DNA of 33,599 nt from Candidatus Fokinia solitaria. GTDB taxonomy: Bacteria > Pseudomonadota > Alphaproteobacteria > Rickettsiales > Midichloriaceae. This document shows, one piece after another, positions 16,140-24,805 of the stretch. The first letter of the stretch is position 1. Each line of letters starts with the position of its first letter. A program made the position numbers and the translations under genes. The DNA is taken from NCBI GenBank assembly GCA_943325105.2, contig CALPOD020000011.1, forward strand, positions 1 through 33,599, in the 5' to 3' direction. Below the pieces are notes generated by a model. It was not told where the DNA came from. It searched no databases and worked only from the letters and a program-made list of their open reading frames with translations.

Positions 16140-16886
16140 ATGTTAAAGTTTGTAAAAAGTAGATTAATTTTTTTTATTTGTATAACTCTCACAGGATGTA
16201 ACATACATAACTCGAAGACTGTAAAGCCTTCTGAAATAAAAAAAGAAATAAGCTTTATACAAGAAATTGAAGTCACAAAACCTATTGACGTTATAAATTG
16301 TCCATTGACCCCTGTAGTTTATGATGACATAAAAGTGCCAGAAATATATAAAACAAATAATCTGAGAAGAAGGACTGGTTATGCTACGTATGCAAGTGGT
16401 GAATTTATAAGGATTACAGGTATTGTTACTGATAACCAGTGTGTACCAGTCAGTAATGCAACTGTTCAAATATGGCATGCAGACTCTAATGGTATTTATA
16501 AAGGTATTGTAACTAATAAATACTTAAATGATGATATGATGTATAGCACTCAAAAAGCAAGATTTAAAAAAGAATATGATGAGAAAAAAGTTGCTGATGT
16601 GAATTTTACAGGCAGCGGTGCAACTGTGACAGACAACCTTGGTAGATTTACCTTTTTATCAGTTATGCCTGGTAGTGTGAATGGTAAAAAGCCGGTTGTC
16701 ATGTTTAGAGTTTTACATAAAGGTTTTAATGGATTGAATACTGTAATGTATTTTCCTGATGTAAATAATCCTTCAGGTCTTTTGAATGCTAAAAAAGAAG
16801 GGGAAATAATTAATAACGGTTCATCTGAAGTAGTTTACTCTCATCTATTAACATTAGATGGGCAAAATCATTATCTACAATATTAA
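16140..16886 (+). CDS. Intradiol-dioxygenase-like lipoprotein, probably lacking iron ligands
   Basis: A 248-aa predicted lipoprotein. The signal peptide ends in the lipobox LTGC with C20 as the lipidated residue. About 86-205 follow the protocatechuate dioxygenase fold: GEFIRITGIVTDNQCVPVSNA, the hallmark strand VQIWHADSNGIY, TDNLGRFTFLSVMPG, and LNTVMYFPD. In active intradiol enzymes iron is held by two Tyr and two His. By eye only Y120 remains. The PGPYPW tyrosine region reads PGSVNG, and the RPPHIHF histidines are replaced by V186 and M188 in KKPVVMF. An upstream TTG at 16131 is in frame, but the ATG at 16140 gives a proper lipoprotein signal. Probably non-enzymatic; the role is unknown. 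Confidence 0.75.
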   Translation: MLKFVKSRLIFFICITLTGCNIHNSKTVKPSEIKKEISFIQEIEVTKPIDVINCPLTPVVYDDIKVPEIYKTNNLRRRTGYATYASGEFIRITGIVTDNQCVPVSNATVQIWHADSNGIYKGIVTNKYLNDDMMYSTQKARFKKEYDEKKVADVNFTGSGATVTDNLGRFTFLSVMPGSVNGKKPVVMFRVLHKGFNGLNTVMYFPDVNNPSGLLNAKKEGEIINNGSSEVVYSHLLTLDGQNHYLQY

Positions 16887-16954
16887 TTAATAATTGCATT
16901 TTTCATTAGAGTTTTGTATCTTTATATAAATCATCTTTCTTTATAGGACGTACA

Positions 16955-17263
16955 ATGCAAATACTACTAAAATCAAAACTCTTAATCATAATGATAATTA
17001 TGGTCATGCAAATATCAACAACAAATGTTTATGGACAAACTGTTGCTTTAGAGCCTAAAGTAGTTAGTGACAGTACAATAAATGATTTTTTACAAAAGTT
17101 TATAATAAGTAGTGTAGCAAATGTTCAAATGCTTGTAGAATTTGTAGTACAGATGCTCAAAGATGCACTAGGTAGTAATCAAAGATTCTTACCATCAATA
17201 CCAAATAATTTTAATAAAATTATCATAGAAGCAACATGCCACCACTTGAAACACCAAATCTAG
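16955..17263 (+). CDS. Small predicted secreted protein
   Basis: A 102-aa protein, not recognised. It opens with a convincing signal peptide: basic MQILLKSK, a hydrophobic core LLIIMIIMVM and a likely cleavage after NVYG near residue 27. The mature part is about 75 residues with a hydrophobic, probably helical stretch (DFLQKFIISSVANVQMLVEFVVQMLKDAL) and a polar tail with two adjacent histidines. Its last 28 nt overlap the start of the thioredoxin-fold gene in another frame, so the two are probably co-translated. The signal peptide and overlap support a real gene; no family is evident. Confidence 0.55.
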   Translation: MQILLKSKLLIIMIIMVMQISTTNVYGQTVALEPKVVSDSTINDFLQKFIISSVANVQMLVEFVVQMLKDALGSNQRFLPSIPNNFNKIIIEATCHHLKHQI

Positions 17264-17790
17264 AACAAGGTTTTTATGCAAAGGATTTTAACCTTTTATC
17301 CATTGATGGAAAAAAACACTCTTTTGCTGATTTAAATAAGACAAACGGATTAGTAATTGCATTTATCTGCAATCACTGTCCATATGTTCAAGCGATTGCA
17401 GATAAAATTACAAGGGAGGCAAATGAACTAGCTAAGATTGGAGTAGGGTTTGTTGGTATTAACTCGAACGATGTTGAGAGTTATCCAGAGGATTCATATG
17501 AAAATATGAAGTTGTTTGCTGCAAAGCATAGATTTTCTTTTCCATATTTATTTGATGAATCTCAATCAGTAGCTAAAGAATATGGAGCAGTCTGCACACC
17601 TGATTTCTTCTGCTTTGATAGAAACTTATTGTTAAAATATAGAGGTAGACTTGATTCTGCTGGTAAAAATGATTTACCAAATGCAACTAGGGAATTATTT
17701 ACAGCTATGGAATTAGTTGCTGGTGATAAAGCAATAAATTTCAAGCAATATCCAAGCATAGGTTGTTCAATAAAATGGAAAAAGTCTTAG
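17236..17790 (+). CDS. Thioredoxin-fold protein with CNHCP motif (AhpC/TSA-like)
   Basis: A 184-aa cytosolic thioredoxin-family protein without signal peptide. The active-site CxxC is C45-N-H-C48 followed by P49, preceded by GLVIAFI. Further family blocks are GINSNDVESYPEDSYENM, FPYLFDESQSVAKEYGAVCTPDFF with a third cysteine, KYRGRLDS and the C-terminal QYPSIGCSIKWK. This set matches a widespread family of thioredoxin-like/peroxiredoxin-related proteins whose exact substrate is not established, so a thiol-disulfide or peroxide-handling role is inferred. It overlaps the preceding small secreted protein gene by 28 nt. Confidence 0.88.
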   Translation: MPPLETPNLEQGFYAKDFNLLSIDGKKHSFADLNKTNGLVIAFICNHCPYVQAIADKITREANELAKIGVGFVGINSNDVESYPEDSYENMKLFAAKHRFSFPYLFDESQSVAKEYGAVCTPDFFCFDRNLLLKYRGRLDSAGKNDLPNATRELFTAMELVAGDKAINFKQYPSIGCSIKWKKS

Positions 17791-17986
17791 GATTAATTAT
17801 ATATCTAACATAAAATCCCATCTATTAAAAAAGGATGATTCTTGTGATATACTTATACCTATAAAAAAGATATTTTTAAGCGCAAACTGTAAATAAATCT
17901 GTTAGCAAAAAATATAGCTACAACTTAATTTATTGGTATGCGTTTTAATTATATCTGGCAATATTTTTAGTATTCGCAACACTCAT

Positions 17987-18973
17987 ATGACTAGATTGCT
18001 TTCTGGTACAGAATCAGAGGAGGAAATAATTGTTGAGCATAATATAAGTTTAAGACCATCAACTCTCAATAATTTCATAGGGCAGTCTAATATAAAAGAT
18101 AATTTAAAAGTTTTTCTGGATGCTGCTAAAAAAAGAAATGAAGTCTTAGATCATGTTTTAATATATGGACCTCCTGGCTTAGGCAAAACAACTTTATCAG
18201 TTATTATAGCTAATGAGATGTCTGCCAATATCAAAACAACTGCTGGTCCTATTCTTAATAAAGTCAGTGATTTAGCAGCAATATTAACTAATCTTCAGGA
18301 AAAAGATGTACTATTTATAGATGAAATACATAGATTGAATAGAGCTGTTGAGGAATCACTATATGCAGCGATGGAGGACTTCGCTCTTGACTTAGTTATA
18401 GGAGAAGGTCCAACTGCTAGAATGCTGAGAATAAACCTCCCACAATTTACATTAATTGGTGCTACAACGAGGCTAGGTTTATTAACTAATCCTTTAAAAG
18501 ATAGATTTGGAATTCCGATAAGCCTTGACTTTTACACGCCTAAAGAGTTAAAAGAAATAATTTTAAAGCATTCTAATAAAGTTGGCTTTAAAATAAATGA
18601 TGATGCGGCACTTGAAATAGCCAATCGATCTAGAGGCACACCAAGGATAGCTCTGAGGCTTCTAAGGCGTGTGAGAGACTTTGCTGATGATGAAATAGAT
18701 GTTGAAATCACTAGAATAGCTCTTGGTAGGTTAAATATAGATAACATTGGGCTAGATATATTAGATCACAAGTATTTAATGTACATTTTAAAAACATGTA
18801 ATGGTGGTCCAATAGGAATAGAGACGATAGTTGCTGGTATTGGTGAAGATCAAAATACTGTTGAAGATGTTATAGAGCCATACCTATTACAGATTGGTTT
18901 TATGAATAGATCTTCAAAAGGCAGAGTTTTAACTACAGCCTGTATTGATCATATTAAAAAATATATAGTGTAA
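17987..18973 (+). CDS. ruvB: Holliday junction branch migration helicase RuvB
   Basis: A 328-aa AAA+ motor that drives branch migration with RuvA. Walker A GPPGLGKT is at residues 61-68, Walker [11 protein letters not shown] follows, sensor 1 with [18 protein letters not shown], sensor 2 [13 protein letters not shown], and the C-terminal winged helix ([33 protein letters not shown]). The frame is open upstream to a TTG at 17933, but the ATG at 17987 ([10 protein letters not shown]) matches usual RuvB starts. ruvA and ruvC are not adjacent. The next gene begins 10 nt downstream. Confidence 0.97.
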   Translation: MTRLLSGTESEEEIIVEHNISLRPSTLNNFIGQSNIKDNLKVFLDAAKKRNEVLDHVLIYGPPGLGKTTLSVIIANEMSANIKTTAGPILNKVSDLAAILTNLQEKDVLFIDEIHRLNRAVEESLYAAMEDFALDLVIGEGPTARMLRINLPQFTLIGATTRLGLLTNPLKDRFGIPISLDFYTPKELKEIILKHSNKVGFKINDDAALEIANRSRGTPRIALRLLRRVRDFADDEIDVEITRIALGRLNIDNIGLDILDHKYLMYILKTCNGGPIGIETIVAGIGEDQNTVEDVIEPYLLQIGFMNRSSKGRVLTTACIDHIKKYIV

Positions 18974-18983
18974 AAGTTTAAAA

Positions 18984-20984
18984 ATGATAACAAAAATATT
19001 GATAGCAAATAGAGGTGAAATAGCCTGTCGTATAGCTAAAACAGCTAAAAAAATGGGTATTCAAGTAGTGGCTGTTTATTCTGATGCTGATACAAATTCT
19101 CTACATTTACGCATGGCAGATGAAGTCGTATATATAGGACCTTCTCCAGCGCCTTCAAGTTACTTAAACATCAAAAATATCTTAAATGCAATTAAGATAT
19201 CTGGTGCTGATGCAGTACATCCTGGATATGGTTTCTTATCAGAAAATGCAAAGTTTGCTGAAACTTTGGTAAAAAATAACATCACATTTATAGGTCCATC
19301 AGCTGATGCCATCAGTAAAATGGGAGATAAAATTCAGGCAAAAAAAATTGCTAAAGATGCAGGTGTTAACGTCGTACCAGGGTATATTGGAGCTATAAAA
19401 ACTGAGAAAGATGCTCTGAAAATAGCTGCAAAAATAGGATATCCAATCATGTTGAAAGCAGTAGCTGGTGGTGGTGGCAAAGGTATCAGGATTGTACGAA
19501 ATGAGGCTGAAATGCAACAAGCTTTCAGCTCAACAAAAAATGAAGCTAGAAATAGTTTCGCTGATGAAAGAACATTTATAGAAAAATACATAGAAAGACC
19601 AAGACACATAGAGATACAAGTTCTAGGTGATCAGCATGGGAATTATATATGTTTAGGTGAAAGAGAGTGTTCAATACAAAGACATCATCAAAAGGTCATA
19701 GAGGAGGCGCCTAGTGCGTTTATCGATGAAAAAATCAGGAAGAAAATGTATGCTCAAGCAATAGCTCTTGCTAAGACAGTTAAGTATTTTTCAGCTGGTA
19801 CTGTTGAATATATAGTTGATTCAAAAAAGAAATTCTATTTCATGGAGATGAATACAAGACTTCAAGTAGAACATCCTGTAACAGAGTTAATAACTGGCAT
19901 CGATATAGTTGAACAGATGATAAGGATAGCTCGTGGAGAAAAGCTGTCGATAAAACAAACAGATGTGAAGCTTGATGGATGGGCTACAGAGTGTAGAATT
20001 TATGCGGAAGATCCTTCATGTGGTTTCTTACCATCAATTGGTCGAATCACAACATACAATGCACCTAAATCAGAAGCAGGGGTAAGGATAGAAAGCGGTG
20101 TCTTTGAAGGTGGTGAAGTTAGTATGTTTTATGATGCTATGATTGCAAAGGCATGTGTTCATGCTCCTACAAGAGTTGAATGTATAGATAAAATGCAAAA
20201 GGCATTAGGGGAATATATCATCAGGGGAATATGTCATAATATACCATTTTTACAAACTATTCTGTCTTCAGCGAAATATATTTCAGCAAACATTTCCACA
20301 AACTTCTTAGATGAAGAGCATAAAAGTGGATTTACTGGACCAGTCATAAATGATGAGGCAACTGCAGTGATTTTAAGTGCTGCGCTATTCACAGATCTCA
20401 CAGAACAAAAGCGTGCGATGACTATTAATAATCAACTTAGAACCTATCAAAGAAGTCATGGTACGAGATTAGTCGTAATGCTTGATGATAGAAAATACCC
20501 CGTGACAGTAAGACATATTGAAGATGGTTATAAAATATCATTTGAAAATCGCCGTCTATACATTAAAAGCAAATGGATTCTAGGAAATAAATTATTTCAA
20601 TGCAATATCAATGGTCAGTCGTATAGCTTACAAATTGAAAAAAATAAATTAGCAACAAAAATCACATATGTAGGACACAGCATTATGACAAGAGTTATGA
20701 CTCCTGCTGTAGGTGAATTGACTAAATATATGAAGAAATTTGAAAATAAGAATAGTAAAGGTGATGTAATGGCAAACATGCCAGGTATGGTTAGAGATGT
20801 TAAAGTAGAGCTTGGAGCTCTAATTTCTAAAGATCAGCCAATAGTAATACTGGAAGCTATGAAGATGGAAAACATTATTTTATCACCTATTGATGGCGTT
20901 GTAACTACAATACAGATAGATGTTGGTCAATCAGTGATGGTTGGAGATCTTTTGATGTCTATAAAAGCATCTGAAGAGCAATAA
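18984..20984 (+). CDS. pccA: Propionyl-CoA carboxylase alpha subunit (biotin carboxylase + BCCP)
   Basis: A 666-aa biotin-dependent carboxylase subunit. The biotin carboxylase N-domain starts KILIANRGEIACRIAKTA, the ATP-grasp region holds the glycine-rich KAVAGGGGKGIRIV, then ERECSIQRHHQKVIEEAPS and MEMNTRLQVEHPVTE. A linking domain follows, and the C-terminal biotinyl domain carries the EAMKMEN motif with K627 as the biotinylated lysine. Size and order match alphaproteobacterial PccA, which with PccB converts propionyl-CoA to methylmalonyl-CoA. pccB is not in view. A methylcrotonyl- or acetyl-CoA carboxylase subunit of similar design is the alternative. It is probably co-transcribed with ruvB. 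Confidence 0.9.
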   Translation: MITKILIANRGEIACRIAKTAKKMGIQVVAVYSDADTNSLHLRMADEVVYIGPSPAPSSYLNIKNILNAIKISGADAVHPGYGFLSENAKFAETLVKNNITFIGPSADAISKMGDKIQAKKIAKDAGVNVVPGYIGAIKTEKDALKIAAKIGYPIMLKAVAGGGGKGIRIVRNEAEMQQAFSSTKNEARNSFADERTFIEKYIERPRHIEIQVLGDQHGNYICLGERECSIQRHHQKVIEEAPSAFIDEKIRKKMYAQAIALAKTVKYFSAGTVEYIVDSKKKFYFMEMNTRLQVEHPVTELITGIDIVEQMIRIARGEKLSIKQTDVKLDGWATECRIYAEDPSCGFLPSIGRITTYNAPKSEAGVRIESGVFEGGEVSMFYDAMIAKACVHAPTRVECIDKMQKALGEYIIRGICHNIPFLQTILSSAKYISANISTNFLDEEHKSGFTGPVINDEATAVILSAALFTDLTEQKRAMTINNQLRTYQRSHGTRLVVMLDDRKYPVTVRHIEDGYKISFENRRLYIKSKWILGNKLFQCNINGQSYSLQIEKNKLATKITYVGHSIMTRVMTPAVGELTKYMKKFENKNSKGDVMANMPGMVRDVKVELGALISKDQPIVILEAMKMENIILSPIDGVVTTIQIDVGQSVMVGDLLMSIKASEEQ

Positions 20985-20985
20985 A

Positions 20986-21002
20986 GGTAGTTATAAACTA
21001 CC
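20986..21002. terminator. Hairpin at the pccA/pyrG convergent junction
   Basis: GGTAGTT (20986-20992) and AACTACC (20996-21002) form a perfect 7-bp stem with a 3-nt loop. In the pyrG direction the stem starts two codons before the stop, the stop codon falls at the loop, and the tail is TTTATT. In the pccA direction the stem begins 1 nt after the stop but has no T-run. A weak terminator, stronger for pyrG. Confidence 0.5.
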
Positions 21003-22619
21003 ATTATGCTTCAAGGCTGCTTGGATGAATGAAATAAATAGTGGATGAGGATTTAGAAGCCTTGATTTAAATTCTGGATGGAACTGAATACCTACAAACC
21101 AAGGATGACTATTGTATTCAAGTATTTCAATTATCTCTTTATCTTGTGAATAACCACTTGCAATCAATCCATGTTTTTCGAAAATATCAAGATATTTGAT
21201 ATTGACGTTAAAACGATGTCGATGCCTTTCATTGATGATATCTGTTCCATATATTTCATGTATTTTACTGCCATTTAGTAAATGACATGGATATGAACCC
21301 AATCTCATTGTTCCACCAACAGTGGTTTCAGGTGCTCTCGTCTCATGATCATTGTCTTCAATGCGTTTGACAATGTCAGTACAATCATTTGAGAGCTCAG
21401 ATGAGTTAGCATTATGAATACCACCTACGTTTTTTGCAAATTCTACTGCAGCAAGCTGCATGCCTAAACATATTCCTAGAAATGGCACATTATTCTCTCT
21501 TGCATATTTAATTGCAGAAATTTTTCCATCTATTCCTCTAGATCCAAATCCACCTGGTACAACTATAGCATTTGAATTTTTGAGAATCTCAGATGCATTG
21601 TCATCATTGATTTCTTCAGCATGCACCCAATTTATCTCAATTTTACATTTTTGACTTAAGCCGGCATGGCGAAAAGCCTCTGTGAGTGATTTATATGCAT
21701 CTTCTAATATATTATATTTACCTATGATATCTATCTTTAAAGTTTTCTCAGGATGGTCCAAAATATGAATGATACTCTGCCATGCTGAAAGATCTATTGA
21801 GGGTTTTTCTTCGATCTCAAAAATATTTAGTAATTCAACATCTAGACCATCTTTATAATATTCAAGTGGTGCTTTATATATTGAATCCTGATCAACCCCT
21901 TGTATAACTCTATTTTCATCTACATTACAAAATAATGCTATCTTTTTTCTCTCATTAATAGGTATTTCTCTATCTGATCTACAAATTATAATATCTGGCT
22001 GAATTCCTATTGAAAGTAATTCTTTTACAGAATGTTGAGTAGGTTTAGTTTTCAGTTCTTTTACTGAAGGTAGATAAGGTACAAGGGTTAAATGTACATA
22101 AGCACAATTATATTGGCTTCTTTGGCCAAGCTGTCTTATTGCTTCAAAATATGGCAGTGCTTCTATATCACCAACAGTTCCTCCAACTTCACATATCAAG
22201 AAGTCTATATCTGCTAGGTCATTTGTAATAAAATCTTTTATGATATTTGTAACATGCGGTATTACTTGTACAGTAACACCAAGGAAATCACCTCTTCTTT
22301 CCATGCCTATGAGTTTTTCATAAACCTGTCCTGAAGTTAAATTATCTGTCTTTTTCGCATTGATACCTGTGAATCTTTCATAGTGTCCTAGATCTAGGTC
22401 GGTCTCAGCACGGTCATCTGTTACAAAAACCTCACCATGTTGATAAGGGCTCATTGTTCCTGGATCTACATTGAGATATGGATCAAGTTTCCTCATACAA
22501 ACTTTGTACCCTCTCATTTGGAGTAATGCAGCAATTGATGCAGATGTTATTCCTTTGCCTAAAGACGATACAACGCCACCTGTAACGAATATTATTCTAG
22601 TTCTATTACTCCTCATCAT
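20991..22619 (-). CDS. pyrG: CTP synthase
   Basis: A 542-aa glutamine-dependent enzyme making CTP from UTP. The synthetase domain opens with RIIFVTGGVVSSLGKGI (P-loop) and contains LDPYLNVDPGTMSPYQHGEV and ICEVGGTVGDIE. The glutaminase domain has the nucleophile C384 in GICLGMQ and the H514/E516 pair in QFHPEF. All catalytic residues are present and the length is normal. Two Met codons are adjacent at the start. The gene start overlaps the end of secG by 14 nt, implying co-transcription with secG. Confidence 0.98.
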   Translation of the reverse strand: MMRSNRTRIIFVTGGVVSSLGKGITSASIAALLQMRGYKVCMRKLDPYLNVDPGTMSPYQHGEVFVTDDRAETDLDLGHYERFTGINAKKTDNLTSGQVYEKLIGMERRGDFLGVTVQVIPHVTNIIKDFITNDLADIDFLICEVGGTVGDIEALPYFEAIRQLGQRSQYNCAYVHLTLVPYLPSVKELKTKPTQHSVKELLSIGIQPDIIICRSDREIPINERKKIALFCNVDENRVIQGVDQDSIYKAPLEYYKDGLDVELLNIFEIEEKPSIDLSAWQSIIHILDHPEKTLKIDIIGKYNILEDAYKSLTEAFRHAGLSQKCKIEINWVHAEEINDDNASEILKNSNAIVVPGGFGSRGIDGKISAIKYARENNVPFLGICLGMQLAAVEFAKNVGGIHNANSSELSNDCTDIVKRIEDNDHETRAPETTVGGTMRLGSYPCHLLNGSKIHEIYGTDIINERHRHRFNVNIKYLDIFEKHGLIASGYSQDKEIIEILEYNSHPWFVGIQFHPEFKSRLLNPHPLFISFIQAALKHNGSL

Positions 22620-22902
22620 CTAGTGATATTTTTTCATGATTATTTTGTATTTGTTCAACGATAGACTCTGAATGATTTTGATGATATCCTATGTTGGCCA
22701 TTATCAAACTGTTCAAAATGAATGCAATTGCAAAAAATATTGTACTCTTTTTTACGAAATCTATCCTCATGGAGGAGTGCATTGATTTCGTGCTACTACC
22801 TGCAAGATTTGCCATACCATCAGTACTAGTTTTTTGCATAAAAACTAAAAGTATCATAGATAAAACGAATACGCCCTGCAATACTGCCAAAATAATTAGC
22901 AT
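22606..22902 (-). CDS. secG: Protein translocase subunit SecG
   Basis: A 98-aa two-helix membrane protein of the SecYEG translocon. Helix one is about residues 2-22 (ILAVLQGVFVLSMILLVFMQ), then a loop carrying the conserved small-residue pattern DGMANLAGSSTKS, helix two about 52-70 (STIFFAIAFILNSLIMANI), and an acidic cytosolic tail ending DDEE. Pairing with pyrG is common in alphaproteobacteria. A possible promoter (TTGAAT, 18 nt, TTATAT on the minus strand) lies in the short divergent gap shared with the ftsB-like gene. Confidence 0.93.
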   Translation of the reverse strand: MLIILAVLQGVFVLSMILLVFMQKTSTDGMANLAGSSTKSMHSSMRIDFVKKSTIFFAIAFILNSLIMANIGYHQNHSESIVEQIQNNHEKISLDDEE

Positions 22903-22974
22903 TTATTTTCTTAACTAAATATAAAATTACTTAATATAAGGCCATAACTCTATATGAATTCAAATAAATAGTCA

Positions 22975-23259
22975 ATGTATAAACTCTTAGCTTTAGCAAT
23001 TATTATATCATATTTTATATATCATGGCGTCACTGGACAGAGGGGTATTATATCGACAATAGATATTGATGAAAAAATTCTTGAAGGTACAAAAAAACTC
23101 AATATATTACAGAAAGAAAGATCTTTAATAGAATATAAGATACGGATTTTAAGATCTGGATCAACAGATCATGATCTCATAGATGAAGTAATAAGAAGAG
23201 GTCTTGGTATGGCAGATCCAAATGAAGTTGTAATAATAATTAAAAAAAATAATAAGTAA
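22975..23259 (+). CDS. ftsB: Septum formation initiator, FtsB/DivIC family
   Basis: A 94-aa bitopic membrane protein. One N-terminal transmembrane helix (about 2-19, YKLLALAIIISYFIYHGV) is followed by the GQRGI motif, a short coiled-coil (about 34-58, EGTKKLNILQKERSLIEYKIRIL) and the family's C-terminal pattern DHDLIDEVIRRGLGMADPNEVVI. FtsB-like proteins link FtsQ and FtsL in the divisome. In alphaproteobacteria this gene often lies by eno or pdhA; here it stands alone, divergent from secG. Its stop is 2 nt from that of virB8. Confidence 0.85.
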   Translation: MYKLLALAIIISYFIYHGVTGQRGIISTIDIDEKILEGTKKLNILQKERSLIEYKIRILRSGSTDHDLIDEVIRRGLGMADPNEVVIIIKKNNK

Positions 23260-23261
23260 AA

Positions 23262-23978
23262 CTATTGCTCATACTTCTGATAACTTGAAACTTTGAAAAA
23301 AAATCCAGGTTTGGATTCTATATTGTCATATAGTTTTTCTGTAATGTTTGACATGTCAAATTGCAATTTGACTATCCAATTTTCTGTTGTGCAAACAGCA
23401 TATTCACTATTGCATTTTGTAGAATTAAAGCTCACTTTTGCAGCAATAGGTTTTGAAAGTGAAAATTGAGTCATTTGAATATTTTCTATTTTTGTAGAAA
23501 CAATCGTGTTAAATCTGTATTGTAATATTGGGCTTTTAGGATTTTGATGAGGTAACATATAGTTCAAATATGTTTCAAATGTTTGGTGTGAGGATAATCC
23601 ATTAATATTGTTTAAAAGCTTTAACCAATTTTGATCTTCAAGTAATTGTGGATTGTAAGTCTCCCTTAAATTCACATATCTTTCTATCATATACCTTGCA
23701 ATGACTTCTTCAATGCTCTGATCGCTATTAAAAAGACTTTTAATGTGATGTACTTCATCTGCATCATCTTCTACATATATTGGGAAGTTAAGCTTGATAG
23801 TATTTGTCTTTATATCTAACATTTCTTTCACAAGACTCATTATACAAAGTATGCATAAGAATGAAATGATGACTTTACGAGAATCAACTTTTAACTGTAG
23901 ATAGTTTTTTTTGTACCAATTTTTAGAATCATCAACATAAATTTGTATCTGATTTTCTGTTTGTAGATCAACTTTCAT
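23262..23978 (-). CDS. virB8: Type IV secretion system protein VirB8
   Basis: A 238-aa inner-membrane T4SS component. The layout is a cytosolic N-terminus with the conserved NWYKKNYLQ segment, one transmembrane helix (about 36-54), and a periplasmic NTF2-like domain. The domain shows the VirB8 hallmarks FPIYVEDDADEVHHI, the helix MIERYVNLRETYNP, and a C-terminal GFFFKVSSYQKYE strand. The usual NPxGF motif reads SKPGF. VirB8 nucleates the inner-membrane complex with VirB6 and VirB10. No other virB gene adjoins it; neighbours are ftsB and nadD. Rickettsiales usually carry more than one virB8 copy, so this may be a secondary one. Confidence 0.88.
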   Translation of the reverse strand: MKVDLQTENQIQIYVDDSKNWYKKNYLQLKVDSRKVIISFLCILCIMSLVKEMLDIKTNTIKLNFPIYVEDDADEVHHIKSLFNSDQSIEEVIARYMIERYVNLRETYNPQLLEDQNWLKLLNNINGLSSHQTFETYLNYMLPHQNPKSPILQYRFNTIVSTKIENIQMTQFSLSKPIAAKVSFNSTKCNSEYAVCTTENWIVKLQFDMSNITEKLYDNIESKPGFFFKVSSYQKYEQ

Positions 23979-24098
23979 GTGTTATTTAAAATAAAGATTT
24001 TAAATCTCAAAATATAGCAACTTCTTATATATAAACTACACTTAATGATAAATTTATATTGATTTATTTGATCATTTCAAAGTAAAGGATTGCACTTA

Positions 24099-24707
24099 TT
24101 ATAACATATGTCTAATTTTTGTTGAAGAAATATCAATTTTTCTTATATGTAACATGAAAAATGTAGTTCCTGTATTAAGAATATTTTTATCAATTTGAAA
24201 TTCACTATAGATATTTTTTGCTTTAAAATTATGTGCAGGTTTTGTATTGTGAAGTTTTATGCTCATTTCACTTCTTTCACATACGACAACATTTGTTTTC
24301 TCAAATATGTTTTTCCATTTGTACCACTTACTTATCTGTAAGATATTATCACATCCTATAATCCAGTATATTTCAGCATTTGGATGCATAGTTTTTATAC
24401 ACTCTATAGTATTTGCTGAATAGAAATTTTTGAAAAACTTTTCTATATCTAAAATAGTTATTTTATTGGAATATGGCTTGGTGATCTCAACACACTTTTG
24501 AACTCGTTTTGTCAGATCCTCATATGAGGATGAGTTTTTAGTAGGGCTGCAAGGTGTCACAAGCCAGAAAACGTGAGATAAATCGAATCTTTTTAATGTT
24601 TCTAAGCTTATATGTACATGTCCTTCATGTGGTGGATTAAATGATCCACCAAGTATCCCTATTTTCACTGATACATTATTTAATAGTAAGAACTTAAATT
24701 TAGACAC
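24099..24707 (-). CDS. nadD: Nicotinate-nucleotide adenylyltransferase
   Basis: A 202-aa nucleotidyltransferase that adenylates nicotinate mononucleotide in NAD synthesis. The N-terminal KIGILGGSFNPPHEGHVHI carries the HxGH-type motif (H27 to H30), WLVTPCSPTK is the next family block, IYWIIGCDNI contains the GxDN-type pocket, and the C-terminal ISSTKIR is the second phosphate-binding motif. There is no ATG near the 5' end. GTG at 24707 or GTG at 24668 (V14, directly before KIGILGG) could be the start, and neither has a clear ribosome binding site. It is the probable upstream partner of virB8, with a 120-nt gap. Confidence 0.93.
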   Translation of the reverse strand: MSKFKFLLLNNVSVKIGILGGSFNPPHEGHVHISLETLKRFDLSHVFWLVTPCSPTKNSSSYEDLTKRVQKCVEITKPYSNKITILDIEKFFKNFYSANTIECIKTMHPNAEIYWIIGCDNILQISKWYKWKNIFEKTNVVVCERSEMSIKLHNTKPAHNFKAKNIYSEFQIDKNILNTGTTFFMLHIRKIDISSTKIRHML

Positions 24708-24805
24708 TAAAAGTTTTTAAAGATAACTAATACCTTTATTTAGATTGATTTTGCAATAAAAATGAATCAATGATATTTTTGATATCAAATAAATAAAATT
24801 TTGAC

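Noticed and set aside
17933-17986. N-terminal extension of RuvB from a TTG codon
   Set aside because: The 18 extra residues do not match RuvB starts, whereas the ATG at 17987 does.
2322-24094. Shared 14-base string AAAGGATTGCACTT near the end of yidD and after nadD
   Set aside because: One copy is coding sequence (the KCNPF region of YidD), the flanks do not match, and only two copies were seen. Probably coincidence.
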